The notes: generated by a model not told the origin, from the sequence alone. A DNA stretch of 64,000 nt from Limosilactobacillus reuteri (GCF_013694365.1 NZ_CP059275.1:992001-1056000), one strand, 5' to 3'. Positions 24,981-33,920 are shown, numbered from the stretch's first letter. Program-made: numbers and translations.

Positions 24981-26009
24981 ATGTCAAAAGTCCTTGCTGC
25001 TGCCTTAGGTGCTGCTGGTGCATTAGCTGTTGCTAACACTGCAAGTGCTGACACACAAGTTCAAGTACAATCAGGAGATACAGTATGGGGATTTGCTCAA
25101 CAATACGCTACTACTGTTGATTCAATTTCTACTGCTAACCAATTAGCTGACCCTAACGTAATTTACGTTGGTCAACAATTAGTTATCCCATCTTCTGCTA
25201 TCAGTGCTGCTTCTGCTGCCGCAACAGTTGCTGCACCTACTGCAACTGATAACGCTACTGCTAGTCAAGCAGCCGTTGAAACTACTGAAACAACCGCTGC
25301 ATCAACTACACCAGCTGTTTCTGCCACAAACGCAAGCAACGTAGCCGACCAGGCACAACCAACAACAGTCGTATCTGCTGCTTCTGATAACAACACTACT
25401 GCTCAAGTTAGTGCCGTATCCCAAGTTCCAGCCCAAGTAAGTGCTGCTTCTGCTACTATTAGCGTTGCTCAAATTAGTGCTGTAAATACTAACAACAACG
25501 TTACTACTTTAACAACAACTACTAACACTGCAGCTCCAACACAAACTACATACGCTGCCACTGAAGCAGTTGCTACTCCACAAAGCAACACTACTGTTCA
25601 AAGTACTGCTGCTGTAACCGCTACTCCAGCAACTTCAACTGCTGCTGGCCAAGGTAATGGTTCTACTGCTAATGCGGTTGCCGTTGCTCAAGCACAAATT
25701 GGTACTCCATATGTTTGGGGTGGTAACCAACCAGGCGGATTTGACTGCTCAGGATTAGTTCAATATGCATATGGTCTTGGTTCGAACTACCGGACTACTT
25801 ACCAACAAACTAACCTCGGTGCCCACCACAGTGATATCCAAAACGCTCAAAGTGGTGACCTTTACTTCTGGGGCCCAGATAGTGCTCCTTACCACGTTGC
25901 AATCGCTACTGGTAATGGTGGTTACATCCAAGCTCCTACACCAGGTCAAAACGTTCAAACTGGTAACATCAACTACTACACTCCTAGTTTCTACATCAGC
26001 ATGAACTAA
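24981..26009 (+). CDS. Secreted LysM - NlpC/P60 cell-wall endopeptidase
   Basis: A 342-residue exported protein. The signal peptide ends around NTASADT (residue 24); it looks shortened and the true start may lie a few codons upstream. One LysM domain follows (residues 27-72, VQSGDTVWGFAQQYATTVDS), then a low-complexity Thr/Ala/Ser linker (about 75-225) and a C-terminal NlpC/P60 domain with catalytic Cys in GGFDCSGLVQYAYG and His in PYHVAIATGNGG. It should cut stem peptides of peptidoglycan during growth or separation. The linker is typical of secreted lactobacillar hydrolases. Confidence 0.93.
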   Translation: MSKVLAAALGAAGALAVANTASADTQVQVQSGDTVWGFAQQYATTVDSISTANQLADPNVIYVGQQLVIPSSAISAASAAATVAAPTATDNATASQAAVETTETTAASTTPAVSATNASNVADQAQPTTVVSAASDNNTTAQVSAVSQVPAQVSAASATISVAQISAVNTNNNVTTLTTTTNTAAPTQTTYAATEAVATPQSNTTVQSTAAVTATPATSTAAGQGNGSTANAVAVAQAQIGTPYVWGGNQPGGFDCSGLVQYAYGLGSNYRTTYQQTNLGAHHSDIQNAQSGDLYFWGPDSAPYHVAIATGNGGYIQAPTPGQNVQTGNINYYTPSFYISMN

Positions 26010-26621
26010 ATGAAAGAAACAATTAGCACCAAAATCATTAAGTGGTTTTACGGTATTCATGGACCATTAGATGAATATCGCCGCAATGAACTCAATCGAA
26101 TCGGTAATAATATTGCCATATTTTTATTATCAATAAATCTATTATTAAGTTTTATTGCTAGCCTTTTAATGCTTAGTACTAATAATTCTGAACTTACTCT
26201 TGATATCCTACTATTAACTGTTTTCGCTTCTTTAGGCTATATTCTATATAAAACTAAACGACATCATTTAACAGAAATTGATGTTGAAGCCAAACAGGAG
26301 AGCAAGACTAAACAAAAATTTATTAAAAGAGCAATTGGCTTAGGAATTTATTTTGTAATTGTAATGTACAGATTAACAATCCTTATCGATTGGTTGCCTA
26401 ACAAAGGAGCCTTAATTCCATTACTTACAGAACCTTCTACAATTAGTAGTGTTATTGTCAGTGGCCTTATCTACGGACTATTAATGGGTACTTGGGAAAT
26501 ATATCAAATTAAAAGCGATCCTAATGACAAAAAAGTAACTCAAAATCACTTACATCAAAAATATTGGTTAGTTTTATTTATTATTATCGTTATTACTAGC
26601 CTTCTATTAATACATAAGTAA
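26010..26621 (+). CDS. Membrane protein, possibly DUF3278 family
   Basis: A 203-residue protein with four predicted helices in two pairs (residues 30-75 and 108-200) and a charged cytosolic loop between (HHLTEIDVEAKQESKTK). The opening YGIHGPLDEYRRNELNRIGN resembles lactobacillar DUF3278 proteins. It is paired with the XRE regulator at 26622, whose last 17 bases are the first 17 of this gene. Natively the regulator overlaps and precedes it. Function unknown. Confidence 0.7.
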   Translation: MKETISTKIIKWFYGIHGPLDEYRRNELNRIGNNIAIFLLSINLLLSFIASLLMLSTNNSELTLDILLLTVFASLGYILYKTKRHHLTEIDVEAKQESKTKQKFIKRAIGLGIYFVIVMYRLTILIDWLPNKGALIPLLTEPSTISSVIVSGLIYGLLMGTWEIYQIKSDPNDKKVTQNHLHQKYWLVLFIIIVITSLLLIHK

Positions 26622-26831
26622 TTGAACCGTGTTAAACAATTTCGAAAAGATCAAGGATTATCCCAGTTAAAGCTAGCTCAAAAAATTGGAGTAGCTCGTC
26701 AAACTATCAACTTAATTGAAAATAATAAGTATAACCCCTCGTTAGAACTTTGTATTAATTTAGCTAAAGCATTAAATACTGATCTTAATTCACTATTTTG
26801 GGAGGAACATACGGATGAAAGAAACAATTAG
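26622..26831 (+). CDS. Small XRE-family DNA-binding regulator
   Basis: A 69-residue helix-turn-helix protein (GLSQLKLAQKIGVARQTINL) of the type found before DUF3278-like membrane genes. It starts with TTG and contains little beyond the HTH. GGGAGGAA lies near its 3' end before the ATG of the membrane gene (26815), giving a translationally coupled regulator-membrane pair in the native order. Confidence 0.88.
   Translation: MNRVKQFRKDQGLSQLKLAQKIGVARQTINLIENNKYNPSLELCINLAKALNTDLNSLFWEEHTDERNN
26815..26831 (+). repeat. Duplicated overlap (identical to 26010-26026)
   Basis: Seventeen bases ending the XRE gene are an exact copy of the start of the membrane gene that precedes it in the window, preceded by GGGAGGAA. 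This is direct evidence that the two overlap natively in the opposite order. Confidence 0.9.
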
Positions 26832-27212
26832 ATGAAACAACACGTTCTACCCATCAAAGACACCAACATTCTACACGAAGTCCAGGACGCCTTACTTAAT
26901 AATTTCCGCTATGGTCGCCGAAACTATACCATCTTCCAAGTCGGCAAGGCAACATTGCTTCGAGTGAGTGATGTATTAGCGCTGAGACGCAACGAAATCT
27001 TCGCTGATGATGGAACTATCAAGAAAAATGCGTATATTCGCGATAAAAAGACTAAAAAGCCCAATATTTTGTATCTAAAACCGGTTAAACAGGATTTACT
27101 AGATTATTATGCCTGGCTTCAAGAAAATGATATTCAATCCGAATGGCTCTTTCCATCAACCACTCATCAAGACCGGTACTTATCGGATTTACGTAATCCC
27201 TTGTCACAGTAA
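26832..27212 (+). pseudogene. Tyrosine recombinase/integrase fragment
   Basis: This 126-residue product matches the start of the catalytic domain of small plasmid-type site-specific recombinases: the first catalytic Arg lies in TLLRVSDVLALRRNEIF and the Lys region in IRDKKTKKPNILYLKP. The frame ends at SDLRNPLSQ before the HxxR and Tyr motifs, so it cannot recombine DNA. It marks the left edge of the metal-resistance region and is probably a relic of its arrival. Confidence 0.78.
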
Positions 27213-27650
27213 ATGGAGTTTGCAAAGCAATTAAAAAAGTTACGAACAGATAAAGGTTTATCACAAGAAGATATCGCACAAAAGATTCATGTGACAAGAC
27301 AAGCTGTTTCACGATGGGAGGCTGGTTCCTCTGTTCCTGACTTAGAAGCAGCCGTTCAGTTGGCAGCTTTCTTTGACGTAAGTCTTGACTGGCTAGTATT
27401 AGACAAGCAACCAGCCGATAATGTTACAAATCAAGATATATTAAATGCAGTCAACGAGCTAAGAGACGACATCGATGATCTAAGTAATGATATTGATGAT
27501 TTAGATGATGGCGGTGTTGGTTTTAGTGATAATAGAAAATCATTTGGTAGTTTTCTCGAGGATAATTGGTTTCTAATTATAGTTATGTGTGTCCTTGTAT
27601 ATATGGGATTCCATGGAGGTATCAGCTCCTGGAACGGTAAATTTTTCTAA
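27213..27650 (+). CDS. XRE-family regulator with C-terminal membrane helix
   Basis: A 145-residue protein: HTH_3 at residues 6-60 (GLSQEDIAQKIHVTRQAVSR), an acidic linker with repeated DDIDDL units (about 85-105), and one membrane helix at the end (WFLIIVMCVLVYMGFHG). The linker may form a short coiled coil. Such membrane-tied regulators are common in Firmicutes. Target unknown. Confidence 0.85.
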   Translation: MEFAKQLKKLRTDKGLSQEDIAQKIHVTRQAVSRWEAGSSVPDLEAAVQLAAFFDVSLDWLVLDKQPADNVTNQDILNAVNELRDDIDDLSNDIDDLDDGGVGFSDNRKSFGSFLEDNWFLIIVMCVLVYMGFHGGISSWNGKFF

Positions 27651-28268
27651 ATGTTAGGAACAATTATTGCTGGTGTGGTGACTTACTGGAGTACTGCTAT
27701 TGACTTATTAATAATTCTGATGCTTTTTTTTGCGAAAGTTAAAGATAAAAAGGGTGTTAGAGATATTTATATAGGCCAATTTCTTGGGTCTGGGCTTTTG
27801 ATATTAGTTAGTTTGTTCTTTGCTGTCATTTTACATTACGTTCCTGATAAACGATTATTAGGTTTTCTAGGAATAATTCCTGTCTTTTTGGGAATAAAGG
27901 CTTTAATTTTGGGAGATTCAGACGGTGAAAAAATGGCTAATGAAAAATTGAAAGATACAAATCAAAATAATTTGATTAAAACCTTGATTTTCATTACTAT
28001 TGTGAGCTGTGGTGCTGATAATGTTGGATTATTTGTACCTTACTTTATTAGTTTGGCACTACCAAAGTTATTAATAACTTTGGTAGTGTTTTTGATAATG
28101 ATTTTCTTATTAGTTTTTATTGCCCAGAAGTCGGTTAGTATTCCAACTGTAGGTACAGTTCTTGAAAAATATAGTCGTTGGTTTATAGGAATCGTTTATA
28201 TCTTTATTGGTGGTTCCGTTTTGATCGAAAATGGATCAATTCAACTTTTCGTTAATTTAATTAAATAA
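27651..28268 (+). CDS. cadD: Cadmium resistance transporter CadD
   Basis: A 205-residue CadD-family protein with six helices, including the family segments YWSTAIDLLIILMLFFAKV, GQFLGSGLLILVSLFFAVIL and SCGADNVGLFVPYF. CadD is found on staphylococcal and lactobacillar plasmids and lowers Cd2+ toxicity, probably by efflux. It is paired with the CadC/CadX-type regulator at 28269, as in cadDX operons. Confidence 0.88.
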   Translation: MLGTIIAGVVTYWSTAIDLLIILMLFFAKVKDKKGVRDIYIGQFLGSGLLILVSLFFAVILHYVPDKRLLGFLGIIPVFLGIKALILGDSDGEKMANEKLKDTNQNNLIKTLIFITIVSCGADNVGLFVPYFISLALPKLLITLVVFLIMIFLLVFIAQKSVSIPTVGTVLEKYSRWFIGIVYIFIGGSVLIENGSIQLFVNLIK

Positions 28269-28619
28269 ATGAAAAGCAAAAGTGCTGACATTACTTGTGA
28301 TCAGACATTGGTTGAGACAGATAAAGTAATGAAGGTCTCGGAATTCTTGGGTAAATCATGTATTAAGAAATACTTTTATGTATTGTCTAAAATCTCAGAT
28401 GAGAAAAAGTTAAAAATCATTTTCTCTTTAATCGCTCAGGAATCGTTATGTGTTTGTGATATTGCATATATTTTAGGCTGTAGTATTGCAATCGCTTCTC
28501 ATCACTTAAGAATGCTGTATGATGCTGACATTTTAGACCGTCAAAAAAAGGGGAAAATGGTGTACTACTTTATAAAAGATGATGATCTGAAAAAAATACT
28601 TGCTCAACTTGACAGGTGA
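28269..28619 (+). CDS. cadC: CadC/CadX-type ArsR metal-responsive repressor
   Basis: A 116-residue ArsR/SmtB repressor with the CadC metal site: LCVCD in the alpha3 helix plus an N-terminal Cys (ADITCDQTL). HTH in YILGCSIAIASHHLRMLYDA. Binding of Cd2+ or Pb2+ to these thiols releases the cad operator. It belongs with cadD at 27651; staphylococcal plasmids call the cadD partner cadX. Confidence 0.9.
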   Translation: MKSKSADITCDQTLVETDKVMKVSEFLGKSCIKKYFYVLSKISDEKKLKIIFSLIAQESLCVCDIAYILGCSIAIASHHLRMLYDADILDRQKKGKMVYYFIKDDDLKKILAQLDR

Positions 28620-29021
28620 ATGAAAAAAATCTATTTTTTGTGTACTGGTAATTCTTGTCGTAGTCAGATTGCGGAAGGTTATGCCAAATTATTACTCAAA
28701 AATCAATATGAATGTAAAAGTGCCGGTGTTGAAAAGCATGGTCTCAACCCTTATGCAGTAGAGGTTATGGCTGAGGATGGAATTGATATTAGTCAGCAAA
28801 AATCAAAGCTGATTGACTTAGATTATTTCAATGCGGCTGATTTAATTGTGACCTTGTGCGGTGATGCGAAAGACCGCTGTCCTATAATTCCTCCCCAAGC
28901 CCAAAGCCTTCATTGGCCCTTACCAGATCCAGCGCAGGCTAAGGGAACACACGAGCAGAAAATGATTGTATTTCGTCAAGTACGTGATGAAATTAAACAA
29001 TTAGTTAGAGGATTAATTTAG
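28620..29021 (+). CDS. arsC: Arsenate reductase, thioredoxin-coupled ArsC
   Basis: A 133-residue low-molecular-weight-phosphatase-fold ArsC. The P-loop CTGNSCR gives nucleophile Cys 8 and Arg 14; the relay cysteines are Cys 80 and Cys 87 ([11 protein letters not shown]), matching Cys82/Cys89 of S. aureus ArsC. It reduces arsenate to arsenite, then is recycled by thioredoxin (a trxA gene is at 19662). The native order is probably arsR-ACR3-arsC. Confidence 0.95.
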   Translation: MKKIYFLCTGNSCRSQIAEGYAKLLLKNQYECKSAGVEKHGLNPYAVEVMAEDGIDISQQKSKLIDLDYFNAADLIVTLCGDAKDRCPIIPPQAQSLHWPLPDPAQAKGTHEQKMIVFRQVRDEIKQLVRGLI

Positions 29022-30056
29022 ATGAAGAAGTCGAAAAACCTATCATTTATGGATCGTTACATGACGCTGTGGGTATTTTTAGCTATGGCACTTGGTATTT
29101 TAAGTGGATTTATTTTTCCTTCATTACCTAAGTTAATTAATAGTTGGTCAATCGGCACCACCTCAATTCCGATCGCAATTGGCTTAATTTTAATGTTATA
29201 CCCGCCACTAACTAAGGTTAATTATGGGAAAATGGGTGATGTTTTTAGAGATAAAAAAGAACTCAGTTTCTCACTAATTCAAAATTGGATTGTCGGGCCA
29301 TTATTGATGTTTGCTTTAGCCATCATTTTTCTACACAATTATCCCAATTATATGATCGGTTTAATCATGATTGGGTTGGCACGTTGTATTGCGATGGTCA
29401 TTGTATGGAATGAGCTAGCTCACGGTAATAATGACTATGCCGCCGGATTAGTAGCTTTGAATTCGATCTTTCAAATTATTTTTTACTCTATTTATGCCTA
29501 CATCTTTATTAGTGTTTTACCTAAGCTGTTCGGAATTAAGACACAAACGGTTAACATTACCATGGGTGAAATTGCAAAGACTGTTTTTATTTATCTTGGA
29601 ATCCCGTTTATCCTAGGGGTTTGTTCTCGTTACTTGATTATCAAGGGTAAAGGAAAAGACTGGTTTGAAGATAAGTATGTTCCTAAAATTAGTCGCATTA
29701 CAACTTGGGCATTACTATTTACCATCGTAGTTATGTTCTCGGTAAAAGGCGCTAAAGTGGTTCAACTACCTTTAGATGCCATACGTATCGCGATTCCTTT
29801 GCTTCTCTACTTTATTTTAATGTTCTTCCTCACTTTCTGGATTGCGAAGAGGACTGGCACAAACTACCCAATCTCGGCCACGCAATCATTTACTGCTTCA
29901 AGCAATAACTTTGAACTAGCTGTTGCAGTAACTGTTGGTGTCTTTGGATTAAATTCTGGGGAAGCATTTGCAGCTGTTATCGGTCCAATGATTGAAGTTC
30001 CAGTTATGATGCTATTAGTTGATGTTTCACTTTGGATTAAGAGGAGATTTTATTAA
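29022..30056 (+). CDS. Arsenite efflux permease, ACR3 family
   Basis: A 344-residue carrier with about ten helices and the ACR3 hallmark Cys in [20 protein letters not shown]. It expels the arsenite made by ArsC. The last codons contain GAGGAG (30041-30046) spaced for a start just beyond the stop, which suits arsC as the native next gene. Some literature names this gene arsB or acr3. Confidence 0.93.
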   Translation: MKKSKNLSFMDRYMTLWVFLAMALGILSGFIFPSLPKLINSWSIGTTSIPIAIGLILMLYPPLTKVNYGKMGDVFRDKKELSFSLIQNWIVGPLLMFALAIIFLHNYPNYMIGLIMIGLARCIAMVIVWNELAHGNNDYAAGLVALNSIFQIIFYSIYAYIFISVLPKLFGIKTQTVNITMGEIAKTVFIYLGIPFILGVCSRYLIIKGKGKDWFEDKYVPKISRITTWALLFTIVVMFSVKGAKVVQLPLDAIRIAIPLLLYFILMFFLTFWIAKRTGTNYPISATQSFTASSNNFELAVAVTVGVFGLNSGEAFAAVIGPMIEVPVMMLLVDVSLWIKRRFY

Positions 30057-30368
30057 GTGGATTATCAAAAATTAGCTAAACTACTAAAAGTTGTTGCTGA
30101 ACCAAATCGATTAAAGATTCTTGAAATGCTTTCATGTGGTGGAATGTGTGCTTGTGATATTCTTAATTATTTCAACTTTACTCAACCAACACTTTCACAT
30201 CATATGAAAGTATTAGAAGATAATGGACTAGTCATTGTCGATAAGAAAGCGAATTGGCATTACTATTCATTAAACCGAGCTGCAGCAGATTTCCTTATCA
30301 GCAATTTAACAGAAGCATTGTCGGTCACCAAGGACTGCATTTGCAATGATAAGAATAAAAAATGTTAA
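30057..30368 (+). CDS. arsR: Arsenic-responsive repressor ArsR
   Basis: A 103-residue ArsR with the As(III) site in MCACDILNYFN (the Cys-Val-Cys type motif of the DNA-binding helix) plus CGGM just before it. A further Cys cluster lies at the extreme C-terminus (DCICNDKNKKC), giving several thiols beyond the minimal site. It represses the ars genes until arsenite binds. Start is GTG. Confidence 0.93.
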   Translation: MDYQKLAKLLKVVAEPNRLKILEMLSCGGMCACDILNYFNFTQPTLSHHMKVLEDNGLVIVDKKANWHYYSLNRAAADFLISNLTEALSVTKDCICNDKNKKC

Positions 30369-30890
30369 ATGCCTGAGAAACGCTATACTATCAAGCAATT
30401 AGCCGATGAACTAGGGGTAACTAAACCAGGAGTTCGTAAACTAATGACCGCAAACTTTCGCAAACAGTATACAGAAACTGTCGGAAACCGAATATTAATA
30501 AATAGCGCTGGTGCTAAAGTAATTCGGAAACATTTCAGAAACAACGGTGATAATGTGTTTCCGGAAACGAAAACAGAAACAAATAGTAACAAACAGAAAC
30601 AAGCAGAAACAGTTTCCGATAGTGATAAAAATGCTGTCGTATCAGCGCAAGAGGAGACTATTAAGCTCCTGAAAGAAGAATTAAAAGCGAAAAATGATCA
30701 ACTAGCTAATATGCAAAAATTAATGGATCAAAATCAACAACTTCTTCTCAATACTCAGGCAGAAAATAAAACTCTCCTGGCATTGACACATAAAAATGAT
30801 GCTGAACCAGTCAAGGAAGCTGAATATAAGGAAACGGATCAAGCTCCTCAACATCCTAAGCACAAAGTCTGCCTCACAAGCAAAAAGTGA
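30369..30890 (+). CDS. Plasmid-type DUF536 protein with N-terminal HTH
   Basis: A 173-residue protein with an N-terminal MerR-like/HTH segment (YTIKQLADELGVTKPGVRKL), a Lys/Glu-rich coiled coil (about residues 95-135, IKLLKEELKAKNDQLANMQK) and a polar tail. It resembles DUF536 proteins that accompany repB on lactobacillar plasmids and may aid copy control or partition. It supports a plasmid source for the preceding cad/ars genes. Confidence 0.78.
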   Translation: MPEKRYTIKQLADELGVTKPGVRKLMTANFRKQYTETVGNRILINSAGAKVIRKHFRNNGDNVFPETKTETNSNKQKQAETVSDSDKNAVVSAQEETIKLLKEELKAKNDQLANMQKLMDQNQQLLLNTQAENKTLLALTHKNDAEPVKEAEYKETDQAPQHPKHKVCLTSKK

Positions 30891-31004
30891 TTGGATAAGT
30901 ATATGAAATTTATCAAGCAAAAACTAGCAAAAGTTTGTTGCATGCTTGTTATATCAATAGTTTTGGTAAATAACTTACTTGATGGAATTATCCCAATAAA
31001 TTGA
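30891..31004 (+). CDS. Small hydrophobic peptide, 37 residues
   Basis: TTG 30891 to TGA 31004 encodes 37 residues, or 33 from the internal ATG at 30903. A basic N-terminus (MKFIKQKLAKV) is followed by a Cys-Cys pair and one hydrophobic helix (CCMLVISIVLVNNLL). It could be a small membrane peptide, a toxin or a signalling-peptide precursor; I recognise no family. An AgrD-like layout was considered, but there is no acidic C-terminal tail and no agr partner genes. Confidence 0.45.
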   Translation: MDKYMKFIKQKLAKVCCMLVISIVLVNNLLDGIIPIN

Positions 31005-32546
31005 ATGGCAGTATTAGATGTTGAAGGACTGACGATGAGCTATGCCGATAAAAAGCTCTATGAAGATGCCAGCTTTCAACTAGAAAAGCACGAACACATG
31101 GGAATTGTCGGGCAAAATGGTGCCGGAAAGAGTACCTTGATTAAGATTTTGATCGGGAAAACTCTCCCAGTTGATGGCACTATTAAATGGCAAAAAGGGG
31201 TCAAGATTGGATACTTAGACCAGTATGTAGATATTCCAGTGGGGATGACATTGATTGACTTCCTCCATACTGCTTTTACGGAACTTTATCAGCTTAATGA
31301 CCAGATGAATAAGCTTTATGCGGATTATGCAGAAAAGATGGATGATGAGCTCCTCACCAAAGCAGGCCGAATCCAAGAAAAACTTGATGCTAATAACTTC
31401 TATGAAATTGAAACGGAAGTAGAGCGGGTAATGAATGGTTTGGGATTAACTGATATCGGTAAGGATCATGTTGTCTCTGAGATGAGTGGGGGACAACGGT
31501 CAAAGATTATTCTTGCGAAGATGTTATTGGAGAACCCAGATGTCATTTTACTAGACGAACCGACAAACTACCTTGATACGGCTCACATTGAATGGTTAAT
31601 CGACTATCTTAATGATTTTGATGGTGCCGCAATGATCATCTCGCATGACTATGACTTTCTTGAACAAGTTACGAATACCATTTGTGATGTGTCATTTGGT
31701 AAAATTACCAAATACCGCGGAAGCTTCCAACAAGCAATGCGGCAAAAGGAAGAGCGGAAAGAAGCCCAAGAGCGGGAATATGAGAAGCAGCAAGTGGTCA
31801 TTGAAAAGGCGCAACGGTTTATTCGGAAAAACAAGGCCGGTTCAAAATCGACTATGGCTAAATCGCGTGAAAAGATGCTTGCACGAATGAAAAAGATTGA
31901 TCCACCCGAAGATAATCTAAAAGCAACTTTCCATTTTCCGTATGAAAATACCGGATCAGCAAATGCGTTGCGGGTAGAAAAATTATCAGTTGGTTATAAC
32001 CGACCATTACTAGCGCCAGTAACTTTCTCGATGACAATGGGTGAAAAATTATTGTTCACCGGATTTAACGGGGTTGGTAAGTCGACTTTGATTAAATCAA
32101 TTTTAAAGAAAATTCCAGCGTTGGGCGGAACAGCAACCTTCTCCCCATCGGCCCGGATAAATTACTTTGACCAAGATTTGGAGTGGGATGACCCAACGCT
32201 TACGCCACTGCAAACAATTCAAAATATGTTCCCAACAATGCAGCCACGGACGATTCGGACAAAGTTGGCGCGGGCTGGGATTAACGCTGCTAATACAATG
32301 AAGGAAATGAATCTTTTATCAGGGGGCGAGCAGACGAAAGTTAAACTTGCCATTCTCGAGTTAACCCCATGTAATTTTCTTATCATGGACGAACCTACAA
32401 ACCACCTGGACGACGAAACTAAGGAAGGGTTAAAGAAAGCCCTGCAGGATTTCCCAGGGAATTTAATTTTAGTTAGTCACGAACAAGGATTCTTTGAAGG
32501 ATGGCTTGATAAGATCCTGAACGTTGAAAAACTTAGCTTGAAATAG
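31005..32546 (+). CDS. ABC-F family ATP-binding protein
   Basis: A 513-residue protein with two ABC domains and no membrane part. Domain 1: GQNGAGKST, MSGGQRSK, VILLDEPTNYLD. Domain 2: GFNGVGKST, LSGGEQTK, FLIMDEPTNHLD. A charged linker (about residues 235-305) joins them. ABC-F proteins bind the ribosomal E site and relieve stalled translation or protect against antibiotics. The YbiT-like layout, with a short linker and no long C-terminal coiled coil, suggests a housekeeping factor. Confidence 0.9.
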   Translation: MAVLDVEGLTMSYADKKLYEDASFQLEKHEHMGIVGQNGAGKSTLIKILIGKTLPVDGTIKWQKGVKIGYLDQYVDIPVGMTLIDFLHTAFTELYQLNDQMNKLYADYAEKMDDELLTKAGRIQEKLDANNFYEIETEVERVMNGLGLTDIGKDHVVSEMSGGQRSKIILAKMLLENPDVILLDEPTNYLDTAHIEWLIDYLNDFDGAAMIISHDYDFLEQVTNTICDVSFGKITKYRGSFQQAMRQKEERKEAQEREYEKQQVVIEKAQRFIRKNKAGSKSTMAKSREKMLARMKKIDPPEDNLKATFHFPYENTGSANALRVEKLSVGYNRPLLAPVTFSMTMGEKLLFTGFNGVGKSTLIKSILKKIPALGGTATFSPSARINYFDQDLEWDDPTLTPLQTIQNMFPTMQPRTIRTKLARAGINAANTMKEMNLLSGGEQTKVKLAILELTPCNFLIMDEPTNHLDDETKEGLKKALQDFPGNLILVSHEQGFFEGWLDKILNVEKLSLK

Positions 32547-33326
32547 GTGCCCTATTCACTTTCTGAAATCATTGTCTTATTTTTTACCTATTCATTTATT
32601 GGCTGGTTATGGGAAACCTGTTACTGTTCAATTAAGGACCATCATTTCGCCTACCGGGGATTCTTATTTGGCCCTTATTGTCCAGTATATGGATTTGCCG
32701 TTACGACGATTTTGATTACTACCTATCCGTTTCAAGATAATATTTTTCTGCTATTCGTAGTAGGGTTTATTGTGGCTTCGATCTTTGAGTATGTAGCAAG
32801 TTGGCTGCTCGAAAAACTTTTTCATATGAAGTTATGGGACTATTCGCATCTAAAAGGAAACATTCAAGGAAGAGTTGCTCCCCAAATTTCATTTTTCTGG
32901 GGGATTGGCGTTGTCTTGCTGGTTAAGTTTGTTCAGCCATTTATTCAGCGGATTATTAACTGGGAAGAATCATGGACCCACGAGATGCTTGCCCTAATTA
33001 TTGTCCTCGTGATGGGAACTGACACTATCCTCAGCGTTATTAGTGTGGAAAAATTCCATATTACAACTCAACAATGGGATGAACGAGCAGCCGCTTATCG
33101 AAAGGAACTGCTGGATCGACTTGAAAAAGCAGCTCCTAAGGATAAATTAGCAATTAAAGATCACCTTCAAGATTGGCAACGGTACTTTGCTCAACATCTA
33201 AACAAAGAGGGAGCTGGTAAGCAATTGAGTTGGAATCATCGCCGGCTAATCAAGAGCTTTCCTAAATTGAAGATGACTGATAGTAAGTACTTTAATAACT
33301 ATAAAAACGAGCTTAAAAGTAAATAA
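32547..33326 (+). CDS. Putative ABC transporter permease (COG4905-like membrane protein)
   Basis: A 259-residue protein with four to five helices in its first 170 residues and a cytosolic C-terminal helix region. The opening FFTYSFIGWLWETCYCSI and the FGPYCPVYG and LEKLFHMKLWDYS segments are typical of this widespread Firmicute family. Despite the database name, no transport role is established and no ATPase lies beside it. GTG start. Confidence 0.8.
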   Translation: MPYSLSEIIVLFFTYSFIGWLWETCYCSIKDHHFAYRGFLFGPYCPVYGFAVTTILITTYPFQDNIFLLFVVGFIVASIFEYVASWLLEKLFHMKLWDYSHLKGNIQGRVAPQISFFWGIGVVLLVKFVQPFIQRIINWEESWTHEMLALIIVLVMGTDTILSVISVEKFHITTQQWDERAAAYRKELLDRLEKAAPKDKLAIKDHLQDWQRYFAQHLNKEGAGKQLSWNHRRLIKSFPKLKMTDSKYFNNYKNELKSK

Positions 33327-33920
33327 ATGAAAAAAGAAACAAAAATCATTTGTGGAAGTGTACTTGCATTTTTGATTATTTTATTTGGGATTGTGGCGAT
33401 TATTATCCATCAATCTCCCCAAATTCAACGTGAGACCCACCCGACAGATATAACCGTCAATGAATTTGTTCGTCAGATTGCGCCAGCTGCTCAACGTGAA
33501 CAGAAGAAGTATCATATTCCAGCTAGCATTACGATTGCACAAGCAGGACTTGAATCGAACTGGGGTCGGAGCCGGTTAGCGAATAAATACAATAACTTAT
33601 TTGGAATTAAAGCTAATAGTGACGACGAAAAGGTTCAAATGTATACTACCGAAAATATTCGGGGTAAAAATGTTCAAGTAAAACAATACTTTACAGTTTA
33701 CAACAGCTGGGCTGATTCAATTAATGCGCACACATTGCTCATTGTAAATGGAATTGCTGATAATCATGCACGTTTCCATGGAGTACAAACAGCAAAAACT
33801 TATCAACAGGCAGCTTACGAATTACAGTGGAATGGTTACGCAACCGATCCAGATTATGCCAGCAAGCTGATCTATGCGATTAAGAAGTTTAATCTTGCCC
33901 AATACGATAATGTTAAATAA
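33327..33920 (+). CDS. Exported N-acetylglucosaminidase/muramidase (GH73-type)
   Basis: A 197-residue protein: N-terminal signal anchor (residues 8-30) and a glucosaminidase domain with the catalytic Glu in TIAQAGLESNWGRSRLA, followed by NNLFGIKA and the YNSWADSINAHTLL block. It hydrolyses glycan strands in the wall. It has no SH3 or LysM repeats, so wall contact must come from the anchor. Confidence 0.88.
   Translation: MKKETKIICGSVLAFLIILFGIVAIIIHQSPQIQRETHPTDITVNEFVRQIAPAAQREQKKYHIPASITIAQAGLESNWGRSRLANKYNNLFGIKANSDDEKVQMYTTENIRGKNVQVKQYFTVYNSWADSINAHTLLIVNGIADNHARFHGVQTAKTYQQAAYELQWNGYATDPDYASKLIYAIKKFNLAQYDNVK

Noticed and set aside
30891..31004. AgrD-type autoinducer peptide
   Set aside because: There is a basic head and a Cys, but no acidic C-terminal recognition tail and no AgrB, AgrC or AgrA gene in the window.
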